Positions 54,418-63,850 of a stretch of DNA of 64,000 nucleotides are shown one piece after another. The position numbers and the translations under genes were made by a program. Origin of the DNA: Methylococcaceae bacterium (GTDB lineage: Bacteria > Pseudomonadota > Gammaproteobacteria > Methylococcales > Methylomonadaceae); the NCBI GenBank assembly GCA_030693065.1, contig JAUYBL010000021.1, positions 39,901 through 103,900 on the forward strand. The letters are read 5' to 3'. The notes beneath the pieces were generated by a model. The model was not told the DNA's origin, did no database searches, and saw nothing but the letters and a program-made list of their open reading frames with translations. Numbering within the stretch: position 1 is the stretch's first letter; every line of letters starts with the position of its first letter.

Positions 54418-56733
54418 ATGCTGCTTAATTCCCTTTGTTTTTTATCTGGTACATTGTTAGTGCAGCAGCTAGCTGTGTTGCCGGGTATTAAGTGGCTTAT
54501 TGCGCTGGCTATAATCGCAGTGGTGTTGGCTGTATTGCGTTATTGGCGGCTGCTGTTTTTGTTTGCAGGTGTGCTTTGGGCGTTGGTGTTTGCAATGGTT
54601 CGATTGGCCGATCAGTTGCCGGAAACCTACGAAGGCCAAGAAATCCCCATTCAAGGCGTTATTGGCGATTTGCCCGAGCAAGATGAAAAACAAGTCCGCT
54701 TCGACTTTATCACCAGGGATGGTGTGTATGCCGAAGACCTGCCGGGAGCAGGTCCGGCGATCACCAGGGACGGCCCTCCTATCAAACTTCCCCAAAAACT
54801 CCGTTTAAGCTGGTATTACCCCAATCAAACGATTAAAGCGGGTCAGCAATGGTCGTTCACCGTCAAACTCAAGCGCCCGCATGGCAGTTTAAATCCCGGT
54901 GGTTTTGATTATGAACGCTGGCTATTCATAGAAGGGATTGGTGCTACCGGTTATGTACGACCCAGTCCAGCACCCGTTTTATTGGGGAATCAATCCGGCT
55001 GGACCAGTATCGATGTCTGGCGCCAGATAATCAGCGATAAGTTATCGGCGCCTCAGCTTGATGTGAACAGTCGCGCGCTTATTAAAGCGCTCACCATTGG
55101 TGACGGCAATAGCATCGATCAGCAACATTGGGAGCTCTTTCGTAAAACGGGCACCACGCATTTAATGGTGATTTCCGGCTCGCATATCGCGCTGGTGGCG
55201 GGCTTAGTGTATTTGCTGGTGCTGAAATGTTGGGCGTGGACCGGTTTATTAAGATGGTCGCCGCAAGTGGTTGCAGCTTGGTCGGCGTTATTGGTTGGTA
55301 TTATGTATGCGGGTTTGGCTGGTTTTTCCGTGCCCGCTCAGCGCGCCGTTATTATGCTGGCTATCGGCATGATCGCGATTATCTTGCAGCGCAACCATCG
55401 GCCGTTTCATACCTTGGCGGTTGCGATGATGGCTGTTTTGCTTTGGGATCCGCTGGCGGTCTTATCGCCTGGGTTCTGGCTGTCTTTTATCGCGGTGGGA
55501 TTGATTGTTTATGTACTCGCAGGTCGCTTAGGTGCGCCCAAGCCATTTTGGTCGGCAATCAAAATAAATTGGGCGACTTCGCTGGGTTTGTCGCCTTTAT
55601 TGTTGCTGTTTTTTCAGCAAGTTTCGCTCATCTCTCCGTTAGCCAATTTATTAGCAGTGCCGCTGGTGAGTCTGTTATTAGTGCCGCTGGCTTTGTTGTC
55701 GGTGCTGATATTGTTGTGCTCAATGACTTTGGCGACGCCTTTTTTGGTGGCGCTGGATTATCTTTTGCGTGGTTTTCTGTGGCTTTTGGAGAAAATGGCA
55801 GCGTTGCCTAATGCAACAATTAATCACCCCCAGCCATCTTATTGGGCATTGCTTTTTGCGTTGCCTGGCATTCTGCTCTTGTTAGCCCCCAAAGGCATTC
55901 CAGGGCGCTGGTTGGGGATGATGATGTTCTTGCCGCTGGTATTTACCGAGCCCAAACAGCGCGATGCCGGTGAGTTTGAACTGACCCTGCTGGATGTTGG
56001 TCAAGGTTTATCGGCAGTAATACAAACTGCGCATCACTTGCTGGTCTTCGATACCGGCGCTAAATTTTCTGCCGAAAGCGATATGGGACGGAGTGTGCTG
56101 CTGCCGTTTCTGCGTTCGCAAGGCATTGATAAAATTGACACATTAATTGTCAGTCACGGCGATAACGATCATATCGGTGGTGCCGCATCGTTGCTGAGCA
56201 ATATGCCGACTGAACAGGTGCTGACCAGTGTGCCGCAAAAACTAAGCGACTTTGCACCACAGCCTTGTGCCGCCGGTCAGGCATGGCAATGGGATGAAGT
56301 TGAATTCAACATGTTGTCACCAAATCATGAGTATGCTTCGGATAACGATAATTCCTGTGTGCTGATGGTAACAGGCAAGCACGGTGCTGTGCTATTGACA
56401 GGCGACATCGAGGCAAAGGCAGAATCCTGGCTAGTCGAGCACTATGGCGAAAAGATGCAAGCTAAAGTCCTTATCGCCCCGCACCACGGCAGTAAAACCT
56501 CATCGACCATGCAATTTTTGCAAACGGTTAAGCCGGAAATCATCTTGGTTCCGGCCGGTTATCGCAACCAGTTTGGTCATCCTCATGCCGATGTTTTGCA
56601 ACGTTATCAACAATTCGGCATCGGCTGGTTAAACAGCGCGGACAGCGGCGCAATTGATGTCAAACTGGCAAATACAGGTGCAAGCGTGTCGAGTATGCGC
56701 CAGATTAATAGTCATTATTGGAATGCCAAATAA
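54418..56733 (+). CDS. comEC: ComEC/Rec2 competence DNA-uptake channel
   Basis: A 771-residue membrane protein that carries single-stranded DNA across the inner membrane during natural transformation. Domains in order: N-terminal DUF4131 with three hydrophobic helices and an OB-fold, the central Competence channel domain of about eight helices (ISGSHIALVAGLVY, GFSVPAQRAVIML), and a C-terminal metallo-beta-lactamase nuclease with SHGDNDHIGG and APHHGSKTSST. All catalytic motifs are intact, so the gene looks functional, suggesting natural competence. Confidence 0.95.
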   Translation: MLLNSLCFLSGTLLVQQLAVLPGIKWLIALAIIAVVLAVLRYWRLLFLFAGVLWALVFAMVRLADQLPETYEGQEIPIQGVIGDLPEQDEKQVRFDFITRDGVYAEDLPGAGPAITRDGPPIKLPQKLRLSWYYPNQTIKAGQQWSFTVKLKRPHGSLNPGGFDYERWLFIEGIGATGYVRPSPAPVLLGNQSGWTSIDVWRQIISDKLSAPQLDVNSRALIKALTIGDGNSIDQQHWELFRKTGTTHLMVISGSHIALVAGLVYLLVLKCWAWTGLLRWSPQVVAAWSALLVGIMYAGLAGFSVPAQRAVIMLAIGMIAIILQRNHRPFHTLAVAMMAVLLWDPLAVLSPGFWLSFIAVGLIVYVLAGRLGAPKPFWSAIKINWATSLGLSPLLLLFFQQVSLISPLANLLAVPLVSLLLVPLALLSVLILLCSMTLATPFLVALDYLLRGFLWLLEKMAALPNATINHPQPSYWALLFALPGILLLLAPKGIPGRWLGMMMFLPLVFTEPKQRDAGEFELTLLDVGQGLSAVIQTAHHLLVFDTGAKFSAESDMGRSVLLPFLRSQGIDKIDTLIVSHGDNDHIGGAASLLSNMPTEQVLTSVPQKLSDFAPQPCAAGQAWQWDEVEFNMLSPNHEYASDNDNSCVLMVTGKHGAVLLTGDIEAKAESWLVEHYGEKMQAKVLIAPHHGSKTSSTMQFLQTVKPEIILVPAGYRNQFGHPHADVLQRYQQFGIGWLNSADSGAIDVKLANTGASVSSMRQINSHYWNAK

Positions 56734-56773
56734 TCTGCGTTCTATAACCTACTGCTTTACTATGAATTTAAAT

Positions 56774-56790
56774 AGGACTAAAATAGTCCT
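56774..56790 (+). promoter_or_regulatory. Rrf2-type operator upstream of the suf regulator
   Basis: The palindrome AGGACTA-AAA-TAGTCCT (56774-56790) is of the IscR type 1 form (GACT...AGTC core). It lies 22-38 bp upstream of the sufR ATG, placing it over the probable promoter, so autoregulation is expected. Confidence 0.75.
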
Positions 56791-56811
56791 TAATTGAGTA
56801 GGGAAGGATTT

Positions 56812-57261
56812 ATGTTACGTTTGAGCAAATTAACCGATTACGCGACAGTTATATTAAGTGATATGGCCAAGGGTCAAACGCAGGTGCATTCAGCCATGGA
56901 GATTGCGGCGGCGACCGGAATAGCTTTGCCGACAGTGAGTAAAATCCTAAAACTTTTAGTGAATGCTGAGGTATTGATTTCTACGCGAGGGGCGAAAGGT
57001 GGTTATGTGTTAGCCAGAGAGCCGGGAAAAATCAGTGTTGCGACAGTGATCAGTGCGCTGGAAGGACCGATTGCGTTAACCGAGTGCAGTATTTCCCAGC
57101 AGGGGTGCGAGCAGGCGTCAGGCTGCGATATTCGTGGTAACTGGAACTTGATTAATCAGACTATTCATAATGCCTTGGAGTCGGTGACTTTGGCTGATTT
57201 AATCAGGCCTACTGTAGTGCCGGAAGAAGTATTGATTCCGGTCGCCAGTTTATACAGATAA
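56812..57261 (+). CDS. sufR: SUF-system Rrf2-family Fe-S regulator
   Basis: An IscR-like winged-helix regulator that represses the suf operon when its cluster is loaded. From ATG 56812 (GGAAGG before it) it has 149 residues: helix-turn-helix region (AAATGIALPTVSKILKLLV), wing TRGAKGGYVLA and cluster-binding cysteines C92, C99, C105 in LTECSISQQGCEQASGC. The frame extends to 56794, but this start aligns with IscR. It leads sufBCDSU; a palindrome of its operator type lies upstream. Confidence 0.93.
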   Translation: MLRLSKLTDYATVILSDMAKGQTQVHSAMEIAAATGIALPTVSKILKLLVNAEVLISTRGAKGGYVLAREPGKISVATVISALEGPIALTECSISQQGCEQASGCDIRGNWNLINQTIHNALESVTLADLIRPTVVPEEVLIPVASLYR

Positions 57262-57325
57262 GTAGAAAACGCTCCTTGGATGTGCTCCTTGCCATCCATC
57301 ACGTCCATAAAATAAAGAGATTGTT

Positions 57326-58774
57326 ATGTCAACAAGTGAACAAGAAATTAAGAATCTGATCAGTCAGGAATATAAACAAGGATTCGTGACTGAGTTGGAA
57401 ACCGATACCTTTCCGCCGGGATTGGATGAGACAGTTATTCACCGCTTGTCGAAGGTCAAGAATGAGCCTGATTTCATGCTGGAATATCGTCTAAAAGCTT
57501 TTAGGCATTGGCAGACTATGAAATCCCCGGAATGGGCGTTCGTTAAATTCGATCCTATCGATTATCAAGCTATCAGCTATTACTCCGCGCCCAAACGCAA
57601 AGAAGACGGCCCGAAAAGCCTGGATGAAATCGATCCGCAAGTCCTGGATGCCTACAAAAAACTCGGTATTCCCTTAGATGAGCAGGAACGCCTGGCCGGG
57701 ATTGCTGTGGATGCGGTATTTGATAGCGTATCGGTGGCCACCACGTTTAAAGGCAAACTAAAAGATGCGGGCGTTATTTTTTGCCCAATTTCTGAAGCCT
57801 TGCGCGAGCATCCCGAACTGATCAAAGAATATCTGGGCTCAGTCGTACCGCATACCGACAACTATTTTGCTGCCTTGAATGCGGCCGTGTTTACCGATGG
57901 CTCGTTTGTATACATTCCTAAAGGCGTGCGTTGCCCAATGGAATTATCAACCTATTTCAGAATCAACGCGGCCAACACCGGGCAGTTTGAAAGAACCTTG
58001 ATCATCGCCGACGAAGGCAGTCATGTCAGCTATCTGGAAGGCTGCACCGCGCCGATGCGCGATGAAAACCAACTGCATGCGGCGGTCGTCGAGTTGATCG
58101 CGTTGAAAGATGCGACCATCAAATACTCCACCGTGCAAAACTGGTATCCCGGCGACAAGGAAGGCAAAGGCGGCATCTACAATTTCGTCACCAAGCGCGC
58201 CGATTGTCGTGGCGATAACTCCAAAGTGTCCTGGACGCAGGTGGAAACCGGTTCGGCCATCACCTGGAAATATCCCAGCTGTGTGTTGAAAGGCGATAAT
58301 TCTGTCGGTGAATTTTATTCTGTGGCGCTGACCAATAATTATCAGCAAGCCGACACCGGCACCAAGATGATACACATCGGCAAAAATACCCGCAGCACGA
58401 TAGTCTCGAAAGGTATTTCCGCAGGCAAAGCGCAAAACACCTATCGCGGCTTGGTCAAAGTATTAAAAAGTGCCGAAAACGCCCGCAACTATACCCAGTG
58501 CGATTCCTTGCTGGTCGGCGATAAATGCGGCGCGCACACCTTTCCGTATGTGGAAGTCAAACAGCCGTCCGCCCAGGTTGAACATGAAGCTACCACCTCA
58601 AAAATCAGTGAAGACCAATTGTTTTTCTGCCAGCAACGCGGCTTGTCCGCCGAAGATGCGGTATCGATGATTGTGAACGGCTTTTGTAAGGAAGTGTTTA
58701 GAGAATTGCCGATGGAGTTTGCGGTCGAGGCGCAGGCGTTGTTGGGATTGAGCTTGGAAGGCTCGGTAGGCTAA
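57326..58774 (+). CDS. sufB: Fe-S cluster assembly protein SufB
   Basis: Scaffold subunit of the SufBC2D complex. The 482-residue protein has the beta-helix core with [20 protein letters not shown] at the start and [24 protein letters not shown] toward the end, which holds the cluster-building cysteine and histidine. Spacing to sufR is 64 bp and to sufC 100 bp, the latter filled by an inverted repeat. The start ATG 57326 has an AAAGAGATTG ribosome site. Confidence 0.97.
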   Translation: MSTSEQEIKNLISQEYKQGFVTELETDTFPPGLDETVIHRLSKVKNEPDFMLEYRLKAFRHWQTMKSPEWAFVKFDPIDYQAISYYSAPKRKEDGPKSLDEIDPQVLDAYKKLGIPLDEQERLAGIAVDAVFDSVSVATTFKGKLKDAGVIFCPISEALREHPELIKEYLGSVVPHTDNYFAALNAAVFTDGSFVYIPKGVRCPMELSTYFRINAANTGQFERTLIIADEGSHVSYLEGCTAPMRDENQLHAAVVELIALKDATIKYSTVQNWYPGDKEGKGGIYNFVTKRADCRGDNSKVSWTQVETGSAITWKYPSCVLKGDNSVGEFYSVALTNNYQQADTGTKMIHIGKNTRSTIVSKGISAGKAQNTYRGLVKVLKSAENARNYTQCDSLLVGDKCGAHTFPYVEVKQPSAQVEHEATTSKISEDQLFFCQQRGLSAEDAVSMIVNGFCKEVFRELPMEFAVEAQALLGLSLEGSVG

Positions 58775-58786
58775 GAATATAAAGTC

Positions 58787-58845
58787 CGTAGGGTACGCAC
58801 CGCGTACCTTCGGTAAATAAATAATGGTACGCAATGCGTACCCTA
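58787..58845. repeat. Palindromic repeat between sufB and sufC
   Basis: Two 21 bp arms, GTAGGGTACGCACCGCGTAC (58787-58806) plus C, and the near-complement at 58825-58845, pair with only two mismatches around a 17 base loop. The GTACGC unit is a dispersed palindrome found across gammaproteobacteria. It lies within the suf operon and could affect mRNA stability or termination. Confidence 0.85.
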
Positions 58846-58874
58846 CGATTTAAATTTTAAACTCAGGTAAAAGC

Positions 58875-59627
58875 ATGCTTAGCATAAAAAATCTTCACGT
58901 CAGCGTTGGCGATAAACCCATTCTTAAAGGCATTAATCTTGAAATTAAAGCCGGTGAAATCCACGCAATTATGGGGCCGAACGGTTCCGGCAAAAGCACT
59001 TTGTCGCATGTGTTGTCCGGCAAAAGCGGCTACACCGTGACGGAAGGTTCGGTGACTTATCAGGGCAAGGATTTGATTGAAATGGCACCCGACATCCGGG
59101 CTCGCGAAGGTGTGTTTTTGGCGTTTCAATACCCGGTGGAAATTCCCGGTGTCAGTAATGTGTATTTATTGAAAGCCGCGTTAAATGCGATCCGTAAGCA
59201 CCATGGCGAGCCCGAAGTCGATGCGATGGATTTTTTGACCTTGGTTAAAGAAAAAGTACGTTTGCTGGAAATGGATGAGAAATTTCTGTATCGCGCGGTT
59301 AACGAAGGCTTCTCCGGCGGTGAAAAGAAGCGTAACGAAATCCTGCAAATGGCCATTCTTGAGCCCAAGTTGTGCATTCTGGATGAAACCGATTCCGGTC
59401 TGGACATCGATGCGTTGAAGATTGTGTCAGAAGGCGTTAATTCACTGCGTTCGCCGGAGCGTTCTTTTGTGATGGTTACGCATTACCAAAGACTGCTGGA
59501 TTACATTAAGCCAGATTTTGTGCATGTGCTTGCGCATGGCCAAATCGTTAAATCCGGCGGGCCGGAGCTGGCCTTGGAGCTGGAAGAAAAAGGCTATAGC
59601 TGGCTTGACGAGCAGGTGGCAGCGTAA
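58875..59627 (+). CDS. sufC: Fe-S cluster assembly ATPase SufC
   Basis: ABC-type ATPase of SufBC2D. The 250-residue protein has Walker [13 protein letters not shown], signature [11 protein letters not shown], and Walker [15 protein letters not shown] 58875 is the only sensible start. It overlaps sufD by one base. The 100 bp gap from sufB holds a palindrome. Confidence 0.97.
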   Translation: MLSIKNLHVSVGDKPILKGINLEIKAGEIHAIMGPNGSGKSTLSHVLSGKSGYTVTEGSVTYQGKDLIEMAPDIRAREGVFLAFQYPVEIPGVSNVYLLKAALNAIRKHHGEPEVDAMDFLTLVKEKVRLLEMDEKFLYRAVNEGFSGGEKKRNEILQMAILEPKLCILDETDSGLDIDALKIVSEGVNSLRSPERSFVMVTHYQRLLDYIKPDFVHVLAHGQIVKSGGPELALELEEKGYSWLDEQVAA

Positions 59628-60949
59628 TGTCTGCGGTAACTGCGAGCCATTACACGGCTGACTATCCAGCTATCGCGCCTTCATTGCCTGGACAATCGCT
59701 GCCTTGGTTGCAGCAATTACGGACCGATGCCTTGCAAGCCTTTTCTGCAACAGGCTTTCCGTCGCCGCGTGAAGAAGAATGGCGCTATACCAATGTTTCC
59801 GGCATTGAGAAAAAGCTGTTTTCAGTGCCAGCGAATCAAGCTGCAAGCGATGTATCTGCTGATTTGTTGAAGGCTTACCAATTGCAGGATGCCTGGTCGG
59901 TGGTGTTGGTTAACGGGCGATTTTCTGCGGAGCTTTCGGCGTTGAGCGGTTTGCCGGATGGCGTCTCTATATTGAGTTTGGCAGATGCCTTGGCAACCCA
60001 AGCAAGCCAAGTGCAAAGCCATCTGGGCCAGGCAGTTAACAATGCCGAACACGGTTTTGTGGCCTTTAATACCGCCTGGTTTAGCGACGGTTTATTTGTG
60101 CATGTGCCGCCCAAACAGGTGTTGGCAAAGCCGATTCAGTTGTTGCATATCGTCACTCAAGCCGATGCCTTGGCGACTACGCGTAACGTCATTATTGTCG
60201 AAGAGTCTGCAGAGGTGAAAGTTGTCGAAACCTTTGTCGGCGCAGATAACGCTTATCTGACGGCGGCAGTCACAGAAGTGTTTGTCGGCCAAAATGCCGA
60301 TCTCACTTTATATAAAATACAAAGCGAGTCTGAAAAAGCCTATCACTTCGGCGGCATCTACATTAAGCAAGAGCGGGATGCGCGCTTTACCCATCATAAC
60401 TTTGCCTTTGGCGGCTTGATGGCGCGGTCAGATATTCATGCCGATTTGGATCATTCCTCAGAGTGCGTTCTTAATGGTTTGTACTTGGGAGTTAAACGCC
60501 AGCATATCGACAACCACACACGCATCAATCACTTGAAACCTTATGGAATTAGCCGCGAGACCTACAAAGGTGTGCTCGATGACAAAGCGCGCGGTGTTTT
60601 CCAGGGCCGGGTGGTGGTTGCTGAAGATGCGCAAAAAACCGATTCGCAAATGAATAACCGCAATTTGTTGTTATCTGTTGATGCTGAAGTCGATACCAAG
60701 CCGCAGCTGGAAATTTATGCTGATGATGTCAAATGCGGACATGGCGTGACGGTCGGGCAATTGGATGACAAATCCGTTTTTTATCTGCAATCGCGCTGCA
60801 TTGATGAAGAAACCGCGCGCAACATGCTCACCTTCGCGTTTGCGAACGAAATGGTCGATAAAATCAGCATTAAAAGTTTGCATGATAATGTTTTAGAACA
60901 AGTATTGGCGCGCTTTCCACAACAAGGCGTCGATAAGGAATGGTTATGA
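59627..60949 (+). CDS. sufD: Fe-S cluster assembly protein SufD
   Basis: SufB paralogue in the SufBC2D scaffold, involved in iron entry. The 440-residue protein has FPSPREEEWRYTNVSGIEKK near the start and the C-terminal beta-helix with the conserved histidine in CGHGVTVGQLDDKSVFYLQS. It is more divergent than SufB, as usual. It starts at 59627 in the sufC stop (one base overlap) and ends at 60949, overlapping sufS by four bases. Confidence 0.95.
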   Translation: MSAVTASHYTADYPAIAPSLPGQSLPWLQQLRTDALQAFSATGFPSPREEEWRYTNVSGIEKKLFSVPANQAASDVSADLLKAYQLQDAWSVVLVNGRFSAELSALSGLPDGVSILSLADALATQASQVQSHLGQAVNNAEHGFVAFNTAWFSDGLFVHVPPKQVLAKPIQLLHIVTQADALATTRNVIIVEESAEVKVVETFVGADNAYLTAAVTEVFVGQNADLTLYKIQSESEKAYHFGGIYIKQERDARFTHHNFAFGGLMARSDIHADLDHSSECVLNGLYLGVKRQHIDNHTRINHLKPYGISRETYKGVLDDKARGVFQGRVVVAEDAQKTDSQMNNRNLLLSVDAEVDTKPQLEIYADDVKCGHGVTVGQLDDKSVFYLQSRCIDEETARNMLTFAFANEMVDKISIKSLHDNVLEQVLARFPQQGVDKEWL

Positions 60950-62169
60950 GCAGTTTTGATGTCAATAAAATTCGCCAGGATTTCCCCATTTTGGCGGAAA
61001 AAATTCGCGGCAAGGATTTAGTTTATTTAGATAACGCGGCAACTTGCCAAAAGCCGCAAGCGGTTATCGACAGCATTGTGCAGTTGTATAGCCATGATTA
61101 TGCAAACATTCATCGCGGCGTGCATAGCTTGAGTGTGCGTTCCACCGATAAGTTTGAGGCGGCAAGATCTAAGGTCAAAAGTTTTATTAATGCCAACAGC
61201 GACAAAGAAATAATTTTTGTCAGGGGTGCTACCGAAGCGATCAACTTGGTCGCACAGACTTATGGCAAAGCTAATATAAAAGCCGGTGACGAAATTTTGA
61301 TTACCGCGATGGAGCATCATTCCAATATCGTGCCCTGGCAAATGCTGTGCGAGCAAACCGGCGCGGTGTTAAAAGTCGCGCCCATCAATCTTAAGGGCGA
61401 GCTGATTTATAGCGAGTTTGAACAGCTGCTCAGTGATAAAACCAAGTTGGTGTCGGTGGTGCATATGTCTAATGCCTTGGGCACTATTAACCCGGCCAAA
61501 AAAATTATTGCCGCAGCCCATGCCAAAGGCATTCGGGTGTTGCTTGACGGCGCCCAGGCTATTCCTCACATGGCTGTCGATGTGCAGGAATTGGATTGCG
61601 ACTTTTACGTGTTTTCCGGTCATAAACTCTACGGACCTTCCGGTATTGGCGTCTTATACGGAAAGCAGAGTTTGCTGGAAGCGATGCCTCCTTACCAAGG
61701 CGGCGGCGACATGATTCGCAAAGTTACCTTTGAAGAAACTGAATACAACGTGCTTCCTTATAAGTTTGAAGCGGGTACCCCGGCAATTGCCGATGTCATT
61801 GCATTAGGTGCAGCGATTGATTATCTGGTTGCTATCGGTATGGAAAATATCGCAGCTTATGAAGCTGAGCTACTGGATTACGCCACCGCCAAAGCCAAGC
61901 AAATCGAAGGTTTGACGATAATCGGCGAAGCGGAAGAGAAAGGCGCAATTTTGTCATTTACGCTAAACAAAATTCATCCGCATGATATAGGTACAATGCT
62001 AGATAGCTTGGGAATTGCGATTAGAGCAGGGCATCATTGCGCGATGCCGGTGATGGATTTTTATGGTGTACCGGCAACGGCGAGGGCATCTTTCGCCATG
62101 TATAATACCAAGCGAGAAATCGATGTATTAATGTCTGGCATTCAATCGCTGATAGAGGTATTTGGCTAA
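60946..62169 (+). CDS. sufS: Cysteine desulfurase SufS
   Basis: PLP-dependent group II cysteine desulfurase that supplies sulfur to the scaffold. The 407-residue protein has the PLP lysine in VFSGHKLYGPSGIG and the catalytic cysteine in RAGHHCAMPVM. ATG 60946 (ATGA with the sufD stop) is preferred over an in-frame ATG at 60940, which adds two residues. It ends in a one-base overlap with sufU, its likely sulfur acceptor. Confidence 0.96.
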   Translation: MSSFDVNKIRQDFPILAEKIRGKDLVYLDNAATCQKPQAVIDSIVQLYSHDYANIHRGVHSLSVRSTDKFEAARSKVKSFINANSDKEIIFVRGATEAINLVAQTYGKANIKAGDEILITAMEHHSNIVPWQMLCEQTGAVLKVAPINLKGELIYSEFEQLLSDKTKLVSVVHMSNALGTINPAKKIIAAAHAKGIRVLLDGAQAIPHMAVDVQELDCDFYVFSGHKLYGPSGIGVLYGKQSLLEAMPPYQGGGDMIRKVTFEETEYNVLPYKFEAGTPAIADVIALGAAIDYLVAIGMENIAAYEAELLDYATAKAKQIEGLTIIGEAEEKGAILSFTLNKIHPHDIGTMLDSLGIAIRAGHHCAMPVMDFYGVPATARASFAMYNTKREIDVLMSGIQSLIEVFG

Positions 62170-62621
62170 TGTTTGAAGATTTACGCGACCTTTATCAAGA
62201 GGTTATTTTTGACCACAACCGTAACCCGCGCAATTTCAGGGTCATGGAAAATGCAGACAGACAGGTGGAAGGTTTTAACCCATTGTGCGGTGATCGACTG
62301 ACTCTATTTTTGAAAATGGACGGCGATGTGATCACTGATGCCAGTTTTCAGGGCTCAGGGTGTGCTATTTCAACCGCGTCGGTGTCGTTGATGACCGAAA
62401 TTGTCAAGGGTAAAACCGAAGTTGAAGCTGAGGAGTTGTTTACGAAGTTTCATGAAATGACCACCGGCAAAGAAGAGCATATTAATCTTGAAGCGTTGGG
62501 CAAGTTGGCTGTATTAGCAGGCGTTCGCGAATATCCGGCGCGGGTAAAGTGCGCAACCTTAGCTTGGCATACGTTGGAAGCGGCGTTAAAAAATGAAGCT
62601 AGCGCAGTTTCCACTGAATAA
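62169..62621 (+). CDS. sufU: SufU-type zinc-dependent sulfur acceptor
   Basis: A 150-residue IscU-fold protein that accepts sulfur from SufS by zinc-thiolate exchange. The ligands are C40 and D42 in NPLCGD, C65 in GSGCAIS, and C128 in KCATLAW. A long segment between C65 and C128 matches the SufU-type insertion of Gram-positive bacteria. SufE and SufA are absent from the cluster, so SufU replaces SufE. Confidence 0.93.
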   Translation: MFEDLRDLYQEVIFDHNRNPRNFRVMENADRQVEGFNPLCGDRLTLFLKMDGDVITDASFQGSGCAISTASVSLMTEIVKGKTEVEAEELFTKFHEMTTGKEEHINLEALGKLAVLAGVREYPARVKCATLAWHTLEAALKNEASAVSTE

Positions 62622-62624
62622 ACG

Positions 62625-63389
62625 GTGCTGAAGTATTCAGGAAAGCTTGCAGTTCTTTATCAAGGCCATGGCGATATTGAACCTTATCAACAGCTGGCGG
62701 CAAGATTGGCCGTGCCTTTGCACCAATCTTTGGAAGATGACATTCAAGAGTTTTTCTTCTTAACCTGGCGAGATGGAAGTCTAAAACTGCTGGATAAAGA
62801 GCTTTTGAAAAAAGGCGGCTTAACAGTTGATGTCGCGCCACGAGCAGGTGAGCAGCGCTCATGGCCGGCACCCAAAGACGGTGCCTTATCTCAAGCACTG
62901 GGGCGAAAAACCAAAACAGTTGTCGATGCAACCACCGGTTGGGGTCAGGACAGTCTGCATATTTTCCGTATGGGTTACGAAGTGACTTGCATAGAACGTT
63001 CTCCAGTAATGGCTGAGCTGTTGGCTGATGGCTTTGCTCGCTTGGTCCAAGAAGACTGGATGCAGCGATTGAATCTACAAGCGCCGAAGTTATTTGCCGG
63101 GAATTCTATAAGTCTATTAGCCAGTCTGGAACAAGCACCTGACTGCATTTATCTTGACCCCATGTTCCCCCTCAAGCGCAAAAAATCTGCTCTTCCCAAA
63201 AAGTCGATGACGATATTGCGCGATTTGCTGGGAGATGATAACGATAAAGAGCAGCTATTTTCCGCGGCAATGGCCGCAACCGGCAAACGCGTCGTAGTTA
63301 AAAGCCCGGACCATGCTGAACCGATGGGCGAGCCGAGCGAAAGCTTTTCTGGCAAATTATTACGTTATGACGTGTATTTAAAAGGATAA
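62625..63389 (+). CDS. rsmJ: 16S rRNA m2G1516 methyltransferase RsmJ
   Basis: SAM-dependent methyltransferase of G1516 in 16S rRNA. The 254-residue protein has the motif I VVDATTGWGQDSLHIFRMG and the catalytic YLDPMFPLKRKKSALPKK segment, a signature of RsmJ. It starts with GTG at 62625, three bases after sufU; an ATG start is not available nearby. Its place at the end of the suf operon may reflect cotranscription only. Confidence 0.93.
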   Translation: MLKYSGKLAVLYQGHGDIEPYQQLAARLAVPLHQSLEDDIQEFFFLTWRDGSLKLLDKELLKKGGLTVDVAPRAGEQRSWPAPKDGALSQALGRKTKTVVDATTGWGQDSLHIFRMGYEVTCIERSPVMAELLADGFARLVQEDWMQRLNLQAPKLFAGNSISLLASLEQAPDCIYLDPMFPLKRKKSALPKKSMTILRDLLGDDNDKEQLFSAAMAATGKRVVVKSPDHAEPMGEPSESFSGKLLRYDVYLKG

Positions 63390-63393
63390 GAAG

Positions 63394-63705
63394 ATGTCTG
63401 AGTGGCTTGATGTTATAGACGCGTCTGCGCTAGCAAACGGCGAACATGTCGTTATTGATGCTGAGGGAACTGAGGTTGCGGTCTTTAATATTGATGGTGA
63501 ATATTATGCTATTGAAGATGTTTGTACGCATGATGGGGCTGAGATAGCTAGCGGAGTATTAGAGGGGGATGAGATTGTTTGTCCTCGACATGGTGCTCGA
63601 TTTTGTATTAAGACTGGTAGTGTAAAAGCAGCGCCAGCATATGAAGACATTAACTTATATAAAGTGCGTATTCAGAATGGATTGGTCCAAGTTAAGAATT
63701 GTTAA
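63394..63705 (+). CDS. Rieske-type [2Fe-2S] ferredoxin
   Basis: A 103-residue Rieske protein. The cluster ligands are C44 and H46 in VCTHDGAE and C63 and H66 in VCPRHGARF. Relatives act as ferredoxins for non-haem dioxygenases or are linked to Suf systems. It lies four bases after rsmJ, at the end of the suf unit; its own Fe-S cluster makes it a possible client or redox partner of Suf. Confidence 0.93.
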   Translation: MSEWLDVIDASALANGEHVVIDAEGTEVAVFNIDGEYYAIEDVCTHDGAEIASGVLEGDEIVCPRHGARFCIKTGSVKAAPAYEDINLYKVRIQNGLVQVKNC

Positions 63706-63714
63706 TATATGATG

Positions 63715-63742
63715 TTGACAAAGTAATTCAGATGGCTATAAT
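63715..63742 (+). promoter_or_regulatory. Upstream rRNA promoter P1
   Basis: A consensus TTGACA (63715-63720) and TATAAT (63737-63742) with a 16 bp spacer, only nine bases after the Rieske gene. Confidence 0.85.
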
Positions 63743-63817
63743 TGGCGGCTGGTTTGGGGTTTTCTACTTGGGCCAGCAAGGATGGAATAGATGTCTAAAC
63801 GGATTTAAAAATAAAAA

Positions 63818-63845
63818 TTGACATGTTGAATTGGATCTGTATAAT
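63818..63845 (+). promoter_or_regulatory. Downstream rRNA promoter P2
   Basis: A perfect TTGACA (63818-63823) and TATAAT (63840-63845) with a 16 bp spacer. AT-rich sequence at 63804-63817 could act as an UP element. Confidence 0.88.
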
Positions 63846-63850
63846 AGTCC

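Noticed and set aside
55227..55811. Open frame of 194 residues inside comEC
   Set aside because: It lies wholly in another frame of comEC, which is intact with all its motifs. The peptide is compositionally odd (Gly, Cys and Trp rich) and shows no domain.
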